Assembly: GCA_963764585.1 (NCBI GenBank) | Contig: CAVXTB010000011.1 | Span: forward strand, 124,001-188,000 | Reading direction: 5' to 3' | DNA length: 64,000 nucleotides | DNA from: JAOPZW01 sp963764585 | GTDB lineage: Bacteria; Actinomycetota; Thermoleophilia; Solirubrobacterales; Solirubrobacteraceae | Shown: in pieces, positions 36,560-45,683 of the stretch | How positions within the stretch are numbered: position 1 is the stretch's first letter | Layout: every line of letters begins with the position of its first letter | Program-made: the position numbers and the translations under genes | Notes under the pieces: generated by a model | Database searches by the model: none | Told to the model about the DNA's origin: nothing | What the model saw: the letters and a program-made list of their open reading frames with translations, nothing else

Positions 36560-37659
36560 GCGTCGGCGGTGAGGACCTGGCCGCGGGCGACGCGGCGGCC
36601 GAAGAAGGCGAGCACGACGCCGAGGGTCGACAGCGAGACGACGAGTGGCCCGAGCGCGCCCGTGCCGAAGACCGAGCTGAAGGCGTAGACGACGGCGCCC
36701 ATGAACGCGGCGGCCGGCAGGGTGAGCACCCACGCGATGGCGATGTTGCCGGCGACGCCCCAGCGCACCGCCGACAGGCGCTTGGCCGCGCCGGCGCCCA
36801 TGACCGCACCCGAGATCACGTGCGTCGTCGACAGCGGGTAGCCGAGGTGGGTGGCGGCGAGGACAACGGCGGCGCCCGAGCCCTGCGCGGAGAACCCCTG
36901 GGCGGGATCCATCTTGATGATCCGCGTGCCCATCGTGCGGATGATCCGCCAGCCGCCGGTGTAGGTGCCCAGCGCGATCGCCGCCGCGGAGGAGACGATC
37001 ACCCACGTCGGAACGTCGAAGCTGTCGGCCGGCAGGCTGCCGTGCGCGATGAGCGCGAGCGTGATGATGCCCATCGTCTTCTGGGCGTCGTTGGTGCCGT
37101 GCGCCAGCGAGAACATCGAGCCGGTCACGAGCTGGCCGAGCCGGTAGGCGCGGTTGACCGGCCCGGGCCGCAGCCGCCCCACGATTCGGTACGTGCACAG
37201 GATCGCGACCCCCGCCGCGACGAAGGCGAGCAGCGGGGCGACGATCCCCGGCACGATGACCTTCTCGACGAGGCCGTCGCGCTGCACGGCGCCGGCGCCG
37301 TCGGCGGCGAACGCGGCGCCGACGAGGCCCCCGATGAGCGCGTGCGAGGAGCTCGACGGCAGGCCGAAGTACCACGTCGCGAGGTTCCAGGCGATCGCGC
37401 CGACGAGCCCGGCGAAGACGACCGTCGTCGTCACGGCGTCGGACTCGACGATGCCGCTGCCCACGGTGGCGGCGACCTTCAGCGAGATGAACGCGCCGGC
37501 GAAGTTCAGGACGGCCGACAGCAGGACCGCGAAGCGCGGGGACATCGCGCGCGTCGAGACCGACGTGGCGATGGCGTTGGCCGTGTCGTGGAAGCCGTTG
37601 GTGAAGTCGAACGCCAGCGCGGTGGCGACGACGATGACGAGGACCAGGTCTGAGCTCAC
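36556..37659 (-). CDS. Inorganic phosphate transporter, PiT family
   Basis: 367 residues from GTG 37659 with about 10 hydrophobic segments. The duplicated PiT signatures are clear: GFHDTANAIATS with GLPSSSSHALIG in the first half, and HGTNDAQKTMG with YPLSTTHVISG in the second. It imports metal-phosphate with cations. It is preceded by its PhoU-like partner (6-nt gap) and followed by a small membrane protein. No Pho box was seen. Confidence 0.97.
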   Translation of the reverse strand: MSSDLVLVIVVATALAFDFTNGFHDTANAIATSVSTRAMSPRFAVLLSAVLNFAGAFISLKVAATVGSGIVESDAVTTTVVFAGLVGAIAWNLATWYFGLPSSSSHALIGGLVGAAFAADGAGAVQRDGLVEKVIVPGIVAPLLAFVAAGVAILCTYRIVGRLRPGPVNRAYRLGQLVTGSMFSLAHGTNDAQKTMGIITLALIAHGSLPADSFDVPTWVIVSSAAAIALGTYTGGWRIIRTMGTRIIKMDPAQGFSAQGSGAAVVLAATHLGYPLSTTHVISGAVMGAGAAKRLSAVRWGVAGNIAIAWVLTLPAAAFMGAVVYAFSSVFGTGALGPLVVSLSTLGVVLAFFGRRVARGQVLTADA

Positions 37660-37665
37660 GGCCGG

Positions 37666-38292
37666 CTAGGAGTTCTTGATCACGATGCCCTCGAGCGTGT
37701 TGGCCACGTACTCGCAGGCGTCGATCGCCTCTTCGAGGCGCTCGAAGATGTCCTTCCAGCGGATGACCACCAGCGGGTCGATGCCGCTCTCGAACAGCGA
37801 GGCGATCGCGTCGCGGCTGATGCGGTCGCCGTCGTTCTCGAGGCGGTTGATCTCGACGGTGTAGTGGGACATCGCGTTGAAGCTGCGCAGGCGCGGCATC
37901 GCCTCGGCGATCTGGCGCGTGGCCTGCAGCAGGACGTGCGCGAGGCGCTGCGCCTGCTCCATCGGCGCCTCGATCTTGTACAGGCCGAGGTAGTCGGCGA
38001 CCTCGTCGATGAGGTCGATGATGTCGTCGAGCGCTCCGATGAGGGCAAGGACGTCCTCGCGGTCGATCGGGGTGACGAAGGTCTGGTTGAGGCGCTGGTG
38101 GACGTCGTGGGTGATCCGGTCGCCCTCCTGCTCGCAGATGACGATGTCGCGCGCGAGGTCGGCGCGCTCGGGGTAATGGGCGAGCATCTGGTCGAGCAGG
38201 TCGGCGCCGCGCAGGACGTTCGCGGCCGCCTCCTCGAAGAGGTCGAAGAAGACGCGATCCTTGCCGGTGAAGACCTGGGACAGGCGGGCCAT
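37666..38292 (-). CDS. DUF47/PhoU-like Pit accessory protein
   Basis: 208 residues from ATG 38292. It is an all-helical PhoU-type protein with the acidic motifs of the DUF47 family (ICEQEGDRITHDVHQRL, IGALDDIIDLIDEVADYLGL, VEINRLENDGDRISRDAIAS). Members are encoded with PiT transporters and modulate phosphate uptake, as expected here. TACGCT (38309-38304) ends 11 nt before the start. Confidence 0.95.
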   Translation of the reverse strand: MARLSQVFTGKDRVFFDLFEEAAANVLRGADLLDQMLAHYPERADLARDIVICEQEGDRITHDVHQRLNQTFVTPIDREDVLALIGALDDIIDLIDEVADYLGLYKIEAPMEQAQRLAHVLLQATRQIAEAMPRLRSFNAMSHYTVEINRLENDGDRISRDAIASLFESGIDPLVVIRWKDIFERLEEAIDACEYVANTLEGIVIKNS

Positions 38293-38409
38293 GGGCGGGG
38301 CGCAGCGTAGCGTGTGAAAGCCGTGTGAAGCGGGCGGCGTGCCGAGATTGGTCGCCGGCGCAGCGGGTACTAGGGGCAAGTTCCGGTCTGCCCCCGCGTT
38401 GGAGAGCCC

Positions 38410-40119
38410 ATGCGCCTGCGTTCGCTGTCGGCCGTCGTCCTCGTCGTTCTCGCCTGCGCGTCGGCCGCGCAGGCCGATCCGCCGCCGCCCGGATCGACGT
38501 GGTCGCAGGCGACGATCACCGAGCCCGACGGGACCAAGCTCCACGCCGACGTGCTGCGCCCGTCGAGCCTGCCGGCCGATGCCAAGACGCCGGTGATCGT
38601 CTCGGTCGGGCCGTACTTCAACCACTCCGGGCAGACCGGGCCGCTCGGGCCCGTCGAGGGCACGCCGTACGACCCGACGGGCACGGCCGGCCCGTCGTCG
38701 CGCTTCTACGACTTCGTCAACGGCGCCCGGCTCATGGAGCGCGGCTACACCTACGTGATGGTCGACCTGCGCGGGTTCGGCGGCTCGACGGGCTGCCTGG
38801 ACTGGGGTGGGCCCGGCGAGCAGTCCGACGTCAAGGCCGCGGTGCAGTGGGCGGCGGCGCAGCCGTGGTCGACCGGGCACGTCGGGATGTACGGCAAGTC
38901 GTACGACGGTGTGACCGGGCTGATGGGCGTCGCGCTGCGGCCGGCCGGCCTCGACGCGGTCGTCTCGCAGGAGCCGGTCTACGACATGTACCGCTACCTG
39001 TACTCCAACCGCGTGCGGTTCGAGAACTCGTTCCTGACGCCGGCCCTGTACACGGCGATCGACGCCACGCCTGGCTCGATCCAGGACGACCCGGGCTACA
39101 ACGTCAACGGCGCCGACAACACCGCGCGGCCGGGCTGCTACCCGCTGAACTACCTCGACCAGCAGAGCGACGACCACTCGTCCTCGTACTGGAAGGCGCG
39201 CGACCTGATCTCCGCGGCGCGGGGCTCGACCGTGCCGCTGTTCCTGACGCAGGGCTTCATCGAGGACAACACCAAGCCCGACGGCGCCTACGACTTCTTC
39301 AACGCCGTCGCCGGGCCGAAGCGGGCGTGGTTCGGGATGTGGGACCACGTGCGCGGCAACGACGTCGACTCCTCGGGCAGGCTGGCCATGGGGCGCCACG
39401 GCTGGTTCGACGAGGTGATGCGCTTCTACGACGAGCACCTGCAGGGCGTCGCGCCGACGGTCGTCGATCCTCCGGTGGCGGTCGAGTCCAGCGACGGCAC
39501 GTGGCGCAGCGAGGCGTCGTGGCCGCCGGCCGATTCGTCGGGGTTGTCGACGGCGCTGCGGCCGGGCTCGTACACCGACGACGCGCAGAACAACGGCACG
39601 GCCGAGGGCGGCTCGCCCAACGGGCAGGGGATCTGGACGTTCTCGCCGGCGCTGACTCACGACGCGTGGCTGGCGGGCGTCCCGCGCGTGACCGTCAACG
39701 CCTCGATCACGCTGCCCGACGCCAACCTCGTGGCCGACGTCTACGACGTCGACTCCGCGGGCCGGGCGATCCTCGTCTCGCGCGGGACGTACCTGCTCGG
39801 CGGCAGCGGCCAGGTCGCGTTCGACCTCTACGGCGACGACTGGAAGCTCCCGGCCGGCCACCGCGTCGGCGTGCTGCTGACGTCGTCGAACGCCGAGTGG
39901 TGGCTGCACCGCCCGACGCTGCAGCCGGTCACGGTGTCGTCTGCGTCCGTGTCGCTGCCCTGGCGCGGGTGCTCCGGCGGCGCCGCCATCGAGGGCGGCC
40001 CCTCGATCAAGCTCGACTCGTACAAGGCCGACGCGCCGTTCGCGGTGCCGGCGGCGACGATCGCGTCGGGGACGGACCCAGCGTTCGCGCTGCCGCCGGC
40101 CCTGAGCGCGTGCACCTGA
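38410..40119 (+). CDS. Secreted CocE/NonD family alpha/beta hydrolase (S15-like)
   Basis: 569 residues. A Sec signal peptide (AVVLVVLACASAAQA) is followed by an alpha/beta-hydrolase domain with nucleophile motif GMYGKSYDG (Ser near residue 169), oxyanion-region sequence YVMVDLRGFGGSTG and a later WDHVRGND block that should supply the His. The C-terminal jelly-roll domain (about 385-530) is typical of X-Pro dipeptidyl-peptidase/cocaine esterase relatives. Substrate unknown. A strong terminator follows. Its 117-nt upstream region holds only a weak GGGGCA/TGCCCC hairpin (38373-38394). Confidence 0.93.
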   Translation: MRLRSLSAVVLVVLACASAAQADPPPPGSTWSQATITEPDGTKLHADVLRPSSLPADAKTPVIVSVGPYFNHSGQTGPLGPVEGTPYDPTGTAGPSSRFYDFVNGARLMERGYTYVMVDLRGFGGSTGCLDWGGPGEQSDVKAAVQWAAAQPWSTGHVGMYGKSYDGVTGLMGVALRPAGLDAVVSQEPVYDMYRYLYSNRVRFENSFLTPALYTAIDATPGSIQDDPGYNVNGADNTARPGCYPLNYLDQQSDDHSSSYWKARDLISAARGSTVPLFLTQGFIEDNTKPDGAYDFFNAVAGPKRAWFGMWDHVRGNDVDSSGRLAMGRHGWFDEVMRFYDEHLQGVAPTVVDPPVAVESSDGTWRSEASWPPADSSGLSTALRPGSYTDDAQNNGTAEGGSPNGQGIWTFSPALTHDAWLAGVPRVTVNASITLPDANLVADVYDVDSAGRAILVSRGTYLLGGSGQVAFDLYGDDWKLPAGHRVGVLLTSSNAEWWLHRPTLQPVTVSSASVSLPWRGCSGGAAIEGGPSIKLDSYKADAPFAVPAATIASGTDPAFALPPALSACT

Positions 40120-40145
40120 GGGACCGACCCTGAGTCCCCCAACAC

Positions 40146-40181
40146 CGCCGGCGGGGGCGACTGGACCCGCCCCCGCCGGCG
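40146..40181 (+). terminator. Intrinsic terminator after the CocE-type gene
   Basis: A perfect 14-bp GC stem (40146-40159 with 40168-40181) and an 8-nt loop, followed by CAGTTTCG. It is by far the strongest hairpin I saw behind a gene in this window, although the T-run is poor. Confidence 0.75.
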
Positions 40182-40259
40182 CAGTTTCGCGCCCGCGCCT
40201 GCGGTGATTTGTGACGTTCGCGGCGTCCCACGTCGCAAGCGGCCTGCCACGCTCGGGGG

Positions 40260-41237
40260 GTGGGCGCTCTTGACCCGGATAGTCCTGGTGTAGCGAGCCC
40301 ACCCCCTCTGCCCGAGCTCGCGCAGCTCGCCGGACGACAGTGGGGGGTGGTTTCGCGCGGTCAGCTTCGCGGGCTTGGCATCTCGCGTGGGGCGATCGAG
40401 CATTGGCTCGCGGTCGGGCGGCTCCACGGCGTGCACCGCGGCGTCTACGCCGTCGGGCACACCGCCCTCGGTGCCAAGGCTCGGCGGCTGGCGGCGGTCC
40501 TGGCATGCGGACCCGGCGCGGTGCTGTCACACGTCAGCGCCGCCGCGCACTGGGGCCTTCTCCACACCGCTGCCGCGCGCATCGACGTCACCGCGCCGCG
40601 CGGCCGCCACGGTGCTCCCGGCATCCGCCTGCACCGGTCCCGTTCCCTCGATGCCCGTGACACGGCCACGCACGACGGCATCCCGATCACGACGGTCGCG
40701 CGCACGCTGCTCGATCTCGCCGCCACGATGCCAGCCCACCGTCTCGAGCGGGCCCTCGCGCAGGCCGACCACCTGCGCGTCTACGACCACCGCGCGATCA
40801 CCGAGGTGATCGACAGGGCGAACGGGCACCGAGGAACAGCCGCCCTGGCGCAAGCGACCGCCCTCGAGCCGAAGCTGACCAAGAGCGACTGGGAGGTCCG
40901 AATGCTCAAGCTCGTCCGCGATGCGGAACTGCCCGAGCCGCTCGTGAACCACGCCCTCATTGCCCCGGACTACGGCTACTGCGAGGTCGACTTCTACTGG
41001 CCGGCCCACGACCTGATCGTCGAGACCGATGGCTGGGAGACCCATGGCACGAGAACCGCGTTCGAACGCGACCGCGCCAAGGACGCCGCCCTCACGGCCG
41101 CCGGCCAGCGGGTGCTCAGATTCACTTGGCGCGCAGCCGACGCCACGATCCTGAGTCGGCTCCGCGCGACGATGCGCCGCTACAGCCCCGCCATCGCCTC
41201 CCGGAACGCCTCGAGCTCGGGCTCCTCGATCGAGTAG
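40260..41237 (+). CDS. AbiEi-type antitoxin domain fused to a DUF559 (Vsr-like) domain
   Basis: 325 residues from GTG 40260. The N-terminal winged helix (about 18-65: LAQLAGRQWGVVSRGQLRGL then YAVGHTA) and following region match AbiEi-like antitoxin domains. The C-terminal part (about 215-310: EVDFYWPAHDLIVETDGWE, FERDRAKDAALTAAGQRVLR) is the DUF559 restriction-endonuclease-like fold with its E/D-x-D core. No AbiEii toxin gene is adjacent. Such orphan fusions are common in actinobacteria; their function is not established. The 3' end overlaps panB by 58 nt. Confidence 0.85.
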   Translation: MGALDPDSPGVASPPPLPELAQLAGRQWGVVSRGQLRGLGISRGAIEHWLAVGRLHGVHRGVYAVGHTALGAKARRLAAVLACGPGAVLSHVSAAAHWGLLHTAAARIDVTAPRGRHGAPGIRLHRSRSLDARDTATHDGIPITTVARTLLDLAATMPAHRLERALAQADHLRVYDHRAITEVIDRANGHRGTAALAQATALEPKLTKSDWEVRMLKLVRDAELPEPLVNHALIAPDYGYCEVDFYWPAHDLIVETDGWETHGTRTAFERDRAKDAALTAAGQRVLRFTWRAADATILSRLRATMRRYSPAIASRNASSSGSSIE

Positions 41238-42073
41238 CCGTGCTCGGGGCCGGGATAGCGGCGCGAGCGGACGTCCTCCGCGTAGGCGGTGACGCCGTCG
41301 TTCATCTCCTGCTGCAGGTTGGCGTAGCGCTTGACGAAGCGCGGGCCGAGGCCGTCGCGGATGCCGAGCAGGTCGTGGAAGACGAGCACCTGGCCGTCGG
41401 TCGTCGGGCCGGCCCCGATGCCGATGACCGGGATCTCCATGCGCGGCATGATCTCGGCGGCGACGGCCGACGGGATCGCCTCGAAGACGATCGCGAAGCA
41501 GCCCGCCTCCTGCAGCGCGAGGGCTTCGCGCGCGATCCGCGACGCTGCGACCGCCGTGCGGCCCTGCGCCTTCCAGCCACCGAGCGAGACCGATGTCTGC
41601 GGGGTCAGGCCGACGTGGCCCATGACCGGCATGCCGGCGCCGATGATCGCCTTGGCGCGCGCCAGCGAGATCGCGCCGCCGCCCTCGAGCTTGACGCAGT
41701 CGCAGCCGGCCTCCTTGATGAAGCGCAGCGCACTGCGCACGGCCTGCTCGTCGGAGATCTCGTAGGAGCCGAACGGCAGGTCGCCGATGAGCAGCGGCCC
41801 GTTGAGCCCGCGGCGGGCGGCCCGCGCGAGCACGAGCAGCTCGTCGAGCTCGACCGGCGTCGTGCTCGTGTGGCCGAGGATCGTCGTGCCCGCCGAGTCG
41901 CCGACGAGGACGAGGTCGACGCCCGCGGCCTCCGCGGCGCGCGCGCTCGGGTAGTCGTAGGCGGTGACCATGACGATCGGCTCGCCCAGGCGCTTCTTCT
42001 CGAACAGCCGAGGGAGGGTCATCGGCAGCCGCGAGGCGTCGGCCGGGGCCTTGATGTCGGGGTGTGCGCTCAT
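41180..42073 (-). CDS. panB: 3-methyl-2-oxobutanoate hydroxymethyltransferase
   Basis: 297 residues from ATG 42073. It makes ketopantoate from 2-oxoisovalerate and methylene-THF, the first committed step to pantothenate and CoA. The (beta/alpha)8 enzyme's blocks are all present: VMVTAYDYPSARAAEAAGVD, VLVGDSAGTTILGH, DLPFGSYEISDEQAVRSA, KLEGGG, MGHVGLTPQ, FEAIP and GIGAGPTTDGQVLVFHDLLG. It lies 8 nt downstream of panC in the same operon. An AGGAGG is present about 12 nt upstream. Confidence 0.97.
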   Translation of the reverse strand: MSAHPDIKAPADASRLPMTLPRLFEKKRLGEPIVMVTAYDYPSARAAEAAGVDLVLVGDSAGTTILGHTSTTPVELDELLVLARAARRGLNGPLLIGDLPFGSYEISDEQAVRSALRFIKEAGCDCVKLEGGGAISLARAKAIIGAGMPVMGHVGLTPQTSVSLGGWKAQGRTAVAASRIAREALALQEAGCFAIVFEAIPSAVAAEIMPRMEIPVIGIGAGPTTDGQVLVFHDLLGIRDGLGPRFVKRYANLQQEMNDGVTAYAEDVRSRRYPGPEHGYSIEEPELEAFREAMAGL

Positions 42074-42081
42074 GTTCGTGT

Positions 42082-42945
42082 TCAGCCTCCTGGCTGTCCG
42101 TTGGACCGCAGGATCGTGTTGTCGATGAGGCGGGTGCCGCCCACGCGGGCGGCCACTGCGAGGAGCACGTCGCCGTCGACGCGCGCCACGGGATGAAGGT
42201 CGTCGGTACGTACGAGCTCGAGATACTCGGGCTCGATGCCGCGCCCCCGCATGGCCGCCAGCGCGGCGGATCGCAGGACCGACGCGTCGCGCTCGCCGGC
42301 CGCCAGCGAGGCCTCGGCGGCGCGCAGCGCGTCGTGCAGCGCCAGCGCGCGCTCGCGATCGGCGCCGCGCAGGTGGACGTTGCGGCTCGACAGCGCCAGG
42401 CCGTCGGGCTCGCGCACGGTCGGGCGCACGTCGATGCGCACCGGCAGGTCGAGGTCGCGCACGAGCCTGCCGACGACGAGCGCCTGCTGGGCGTCCTTCT
42501 GGCCGAAGAACGCCACGTCGGGCCCGACCATGTTCAGAAGCTTGGTCACGACGGTCGTCACCGCGTCGAAGTGGCGGACGCCGCGCTCGACGCCCTCCAG
42601 AGGCGCGGTCAGCCCTTCGACGTGGACCGTCGTCGCGAAGCCCGGCGGGTAGACCTCGTCGACGCTCGGCGCGAACAGCAGGTCGGCGTCCGCGTCCGCG
42701 GCCAGCTGCGCGTCGCGCGCCTCGTCGCGCGGGTAGGCGGCGAGGTCGCCTGCGTCGTTGAACTGCGACGGGTTGACGAACAGCGACACGACGACCTCGT
42801 CGCACGTCGCGCGCGCGTGGCGGATCAGCGACAGGTGGCCCTCGTGCAGCGCCCCCATCGTCGGCACCAGGCCGATGACGCGCTCGGCGCGGCGCGCGGG
42901 GCGCAGCGCCTCGCGCAGCTCGGCGACGGTGCGGACGGTCCTCAT
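42082..42945 (-). CDS. panC: Pantothenate synthetase
   Basis: 287 residues from ATG 42945 (ATGA overlap with the upstream gene). It joins pantoate and beta-alanine using ATP. Signatures: VPTMGALHEGHLSLIRHAR (HxGH), VSLFVNPSQF, FAPSVDEVYPPG, FFGQKDAQQALVV, RPTVREPDGLALSSRNVHL (KMSKS equivalent). It forms an operon with the DUF2520 gene and panB. panD and a canonical panE are not in the window. Confidence 0.97.
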   Translation of the reverse strand: MRTVRTVAELREALRPARRAERVIGLVPTMGALHEGHLSLIRHARATCDEVVVSLFVNPSQFNDAGDLAAYPRDEARDAQLAADADADLLFAPSVDEVYPPGFATTVHVEGLTAPLEGVERGVRHFDAVTTVVTKLLNMVGPDVAFFGQKDAQQALVVGRLVRDLDLPVRIDVRPTVREPDGLALSSRNVHLRGADRERALALHDALRAAEASLAAGERDASVLRSAALAAMRGRGIEPEYLELVRTDDLHPVARVDGDVLLAVAARVGGTRLIDNTILRSNGQPGG

Positions 42946-43619
42946 GCCGCCGCCACCTCGCGCGTCGCGTCGGCCAGGACGTCGTACAGCGCCAGCAGGT
43001 CGGGCGCGCGCTCGCCGATCGCCTCGCGATGGCGGGCGACCGTCGCCTCGTCGCCGCGCGCGATCGGGCCCGTCAGCGCGGCGGGGCCCTCGGCCGCCCA
43101 GGTCCGCACGGTGGCCTCGACGAGCGGGACGAGCAGCGCCCGATCGACCCCCGCCACGCGCTCGGCGGCGGTCTCCAGGGCGATGAGGAAGTTGGACGCC
43201 ATCGCGGCCCCGGCGTGGTAGGCGGCGCGGTCGGCGTCGGCCAGCTCGAAGGGGCGCATGCCGAGCCGCTCGGCGAGCCCGCGCGCGAAAGCCAGGGCGC
43301 GCGGCGAGCTGCCGCCGATCGCCGCGCCCGCGCCGGCGAACTCGGCGCCCGCGTGCGTCACGGTCATCAGCGGGTGCAGGCCGAACCGCTCGTGGGGCGC
43401 GAGCGCGTCGAGCCCGGTGGCGCCCGAGCAGTGGCCGACGAGACGGCCGGGCGCGATCGCGGCGGCGGCCGTGGCGATCTCGCCGTCCGGCACGCACAGC
43501 AGCACCGCATCGGCGTCCGCGCCGTCATGGCCGCGGCCGAACGGGCCGGTCGCGCGCAGCGCACCGGCCAGGGCGCGACCCATGCGGCCGCACCCCACGA
43601 TGGCGATCGTGTTGTTCAT
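42942..43619 (-). CDS. Rossmann-fold DUF2520 reductase-like protein
   Basis: 225 residues from ATG 43619. An N-terminal dinucleotide site (IAIVGCGRMGRALAGAL) and VLLCVPDGEIATAAAAI are followed by GHCSGATGLDAL, GLHPLMTV and a C-terminal helical DUF2520 domain (HAGAAMASNFLIALETAAER). The family is related to 6-phosphogluconate and ketopantoate reductases. Being first in an operon with panC and panB, it may reduce ketopantoate to pantoate in place of PanE, but that is inference. Confidence 0.85.
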   Translation of the reverse strand: MNNTIAIVGCGRMGRALAGALRATGPFGRGHDGADADAVLLCVPDGEIATAAAAIAPGRLVGHCSGATGLDALAPHERFGLHPLMTVTHAGAEFAGAGAAIGGSSPRALAFARGLAERLGMRPFELADADRAAYHAGAAMASNFLIALETAAERVAGVDRALLVPLVEATVRTWAAEGPAALTGPIARGDEATVARHREAIGERAPDLLALYDVLADATREVAAA

Positions 43620-43755
43620 CTGATGTCGGATCCAGCCCACGAGGGGTGCCGGTCACGTTGTGCTTGCCCAAAGCGTACCGGTTCCCGCTAACGGAACTCC
43701 GCAGGTTGCGGCATCTCACACTGGACGCGACCGCGCGGCGTTCTACGCTCAGGAC

Positions 43756-44439
43756 GTGCCGCGTTCGAACGAGGAGCGCCGGGAGGCGCTCAAGGCCGTC
43801 TACCACGAAGCCCGCTCGTGCACGAAGTGCCCGCAGCTCGCCGCCACCCGCACCACAGTCGTCTTCGGCTCGGGCAACGCCGACGCCGACCTGATGTTCA
43901 TCGGCGAGGCGCCGGGCAAGAACGAGGACGAGCAGGGGCTGCCGTTCGTCGGGCAGGCGGGCAAGCTGCTCGATCGGCTGCTCGAGGAGATCGGGCTGCA
44001 GCGCAGCGACGTGTTCATCTGCAACACGCTGAAGTGCCGCCCGCCCGGCAACCGCGACCCGCACCCCGCCGAGATCGAGGCCTGCGAGGACTACCTGCTC
44101 AGCCAGGTCGATCTCATCCAGCCGCGCGTGATCTGCACGCTGGGCAACTTCGCCACCAAGCTGCTGCGCGGCGACCCGACCGGGATCACGCGCCTGCACG
44201 GGCGCGAGGAGGTGCGCGTCATCGGCAGCCGCGCCGTGCGCCTCTACCCGATCTTCCATCCCGCCGCCGCGCTGTACACGCCATCCAACGTCGAGGTGCT
44301 GCGCGCCGACTTCGCCCGGCTGCCCGAGCTGCTCGCGATGGCCCCGCCGCCGCAGCCCGGTGAGGAGGAGCCGGTGCCGGAGGTCGAAGAGCCCGAGATG
44401 GTCGCCGCGATCGACGACCGGCAGATGGGGCTGTTCTAG
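43756..44439 (+). CDS. Family 4 (type 4) uracil-DNA glycosylase, Fe-S
   Basis: 227 residues from GTG 43756; TACGCT ends 6 nt upstream and no Shine-Dalgarno sequence is seen. It removes uracil from DNA in base excision repair. The four cluster cysteines are visible (CTKCPQL early; CNTLKCRPPGNRDP and later VICTLGNFA), with the active-site block GEAPGKNEDEQGLPFVGQAG and the HPAA motif FHPAAALY. The acidic C-terminal tail ends in QMGLF, a possible beta-clamp-type peptide. It overlaps the next gene by one base. Confidence 0.95.
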   Translation: MPRSNEERREALKAVYHEARSCTKCPQLAATRTTVVFGSGNADADLMFIGEAPGKNEDEQGLPFVGQAGKLLDRLLEEIGLQRSDVFICNTLKCRPPGNRDPHPAEIEACEDYLLSQVDLIQPRVICTLGNFATKLLRGDPTGITRLHGREEVRVIGSRAVRLYPIFHPAAALYTPSNVEVLRADFARLPELLAMAPPPQPGEEEPVPEVEEPEMVAAIDDRQMGLF

Positions 44440-45173
44440 TGGCAGTCCATCGCGCGGCCGCGACCGGCTTCGCGCGGTCGGTCGAGGCCTACGAGCGCGC
44501 GCGGCCCGAGTACCCGCCCGAGGCGATCGCCTACCTCGCGCGCGAGCTGGACCTGCGGCGCGGCCGCACGGTCGTCGACCTCGCCGCCGGCAGCGGCAAG
44601 CTCTCGCGCCCGCTCGCCGCGCTGGGCTGCGAGGTCATCGCGATCGAGCCGGTGGACGAGATGCGCGCGGCGATCGGCCCGGGCATCGAAGCGCTCGACG
44701 GCACCGCCGAGGCGATGCCGCTGCCCGACGACAGCGCCGACGCGGTCACCGTCGGCCAGGCCTTCCACTGGTTCGACGGGCCCAGGGCGCTGGCCGAGAT
44801 CGAGCGCGTGCTGCGGGGTGGGCGGGATCGGTCTGCGCTGGCGCTCGTCTGGAACCGCCGCCCCGTCGAGCGCTCGGAGCTGCACGCCGCGATCAGCGAG
44901 ATCATGGCGCCCTACCGCGGCGACGCCCCGTCGCACGGCAGCGGCGCCTGGCGCGACACGTTCGCCGGACGCGACCTGCGCGAGCAGCGGTTCGACTTCG
45001 TCCAGCGCCTCGACGCCGACGGCCTGGCCGATCGCGTCGGCTCGACGAGCTTCATCGCCGCGCTCGACGAGCCCGAGCGCACGCGCGTGCTCGAACGCGT
45101 CCGCGCCCTCGTCGACGGCGGAGCGGTCGACGTTCCGTACGTGTGCGAGGTCCACGTGTGGCGCCCGAGCTGA
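44439..45173 (+). CDS. Class I SAM-dependent methyltransferase
   Basis: 244 residues from GTG 44439 (TAGTG overlap). SAM motif I is VVDLAAGSGKLSRPLAAL, followed by VIAIEPVDEMRAAI and AFHWFDGPRALAEIERVLR, as in UbiE/Trans-aconitate-type methyltransferases. The substrate is not predictable. It is sandwiched between the uracil-DNA glycosylase and a GNAT gene with overlaps on both sides, so the three are co-transcribed. Confidence 0.9.
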   Translation: MAVHRAAATGFARSVEAYERARPEYPPEAIAYLARELDLRRGRTVVDLAAGSGKLSRPLAALGCEVIAIEPVDEMRAAIGPGIEALDGTAEAMPLPDDSADAVTVGQAFHWFDGPRALAEIERVLRGGRDRSALALVWNRRPVERSELHAAISEIMAPYRGDAPSHGSGAWRDTFAGRDLREQRFDFVQRLDADGLADRVGSTSFIAALDEPERTRVLERVRALVDGGAVDVPYVCEVHVWRPS

Positions 45174-45655
45174 CCCTCCGCGTCGCCACCGCCGCCGACG
45201 CGACGGTGATGGCCGAGACGGTCGGCATCGGCTTCGACGGCTACCGCAGCTTCGCGCCGCCACGCTGGGAGCCGCCGCCCTTCACGATCGAGGTGACGAC
45301 GATCCGCGAGCGCCTCGTGCGCGTCGACGCGTGGGCGCTGCTGGCCTTCGACGGCGACGAGCCCGCCGGCCAGGTCGCGCTGCTGGCCGACCTCGCGCCG
45401 GCGACCGTCTACCTCTGGCAGCTCTTCGTCCGCCCGGCGCACTGGGGGACCGGCCTGGCCGATCGCCTGCACGCCGCGTTCCTGGCCGAGGCGCGCGCCC
45501 GCGGCTACGAGCACGGCCGGCTGCGCACCCCGGCGGGCCAGGCGCGGGCACGGCGCTTCTACGAGCGCAACGGCTGGCACACCGACGGCGTGCAGACCTT
45601 GGAGGAGGGCCTCGATCTCGAGCTGCTCGACTACACCCGCGCGGGGTTGACGTGA
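45158..45655 (+). CDS. GNAT family N-acetyltransferase
   Basis: 165 residues from GTG 45158, overlapping the methyltransferase by 16 nt. The acetyl-CoA site is VRPAHWGTGLADRLHAAFL, with the late strand LRTPAGQARARRFYERNGW. The target may be a small amine or a protein N-terminus. It is the last gene of the glycosylase-methyltransferase-GNAT group. Confidence 0.9.
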   Translation: MAPELTLRVATAADATVMAETVGIGFDGYRSFAPPRWEPPPFTIEVTTIRERLVRVDAWALLAFDGDEPAGQVALLADLAPATVYLWQLFVRPAHWGTGLADRLHAAFLAEARARGYEHGRLRTPAGQARARRFYERNGWHTDGVQTLEEGLDLELLDYTRAGLT

Positions 45656-45683
45656 CGCTCCGCCAGGCGGAGCATCGCGTCCG

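Noticed and set aside
40260..42073. Toxin-antitoxin or restriction module with the DUF559 gene
   Set aside because: The neighbours are pantothenate genes and a hydrolase; no toxin or methylase is adjacent.
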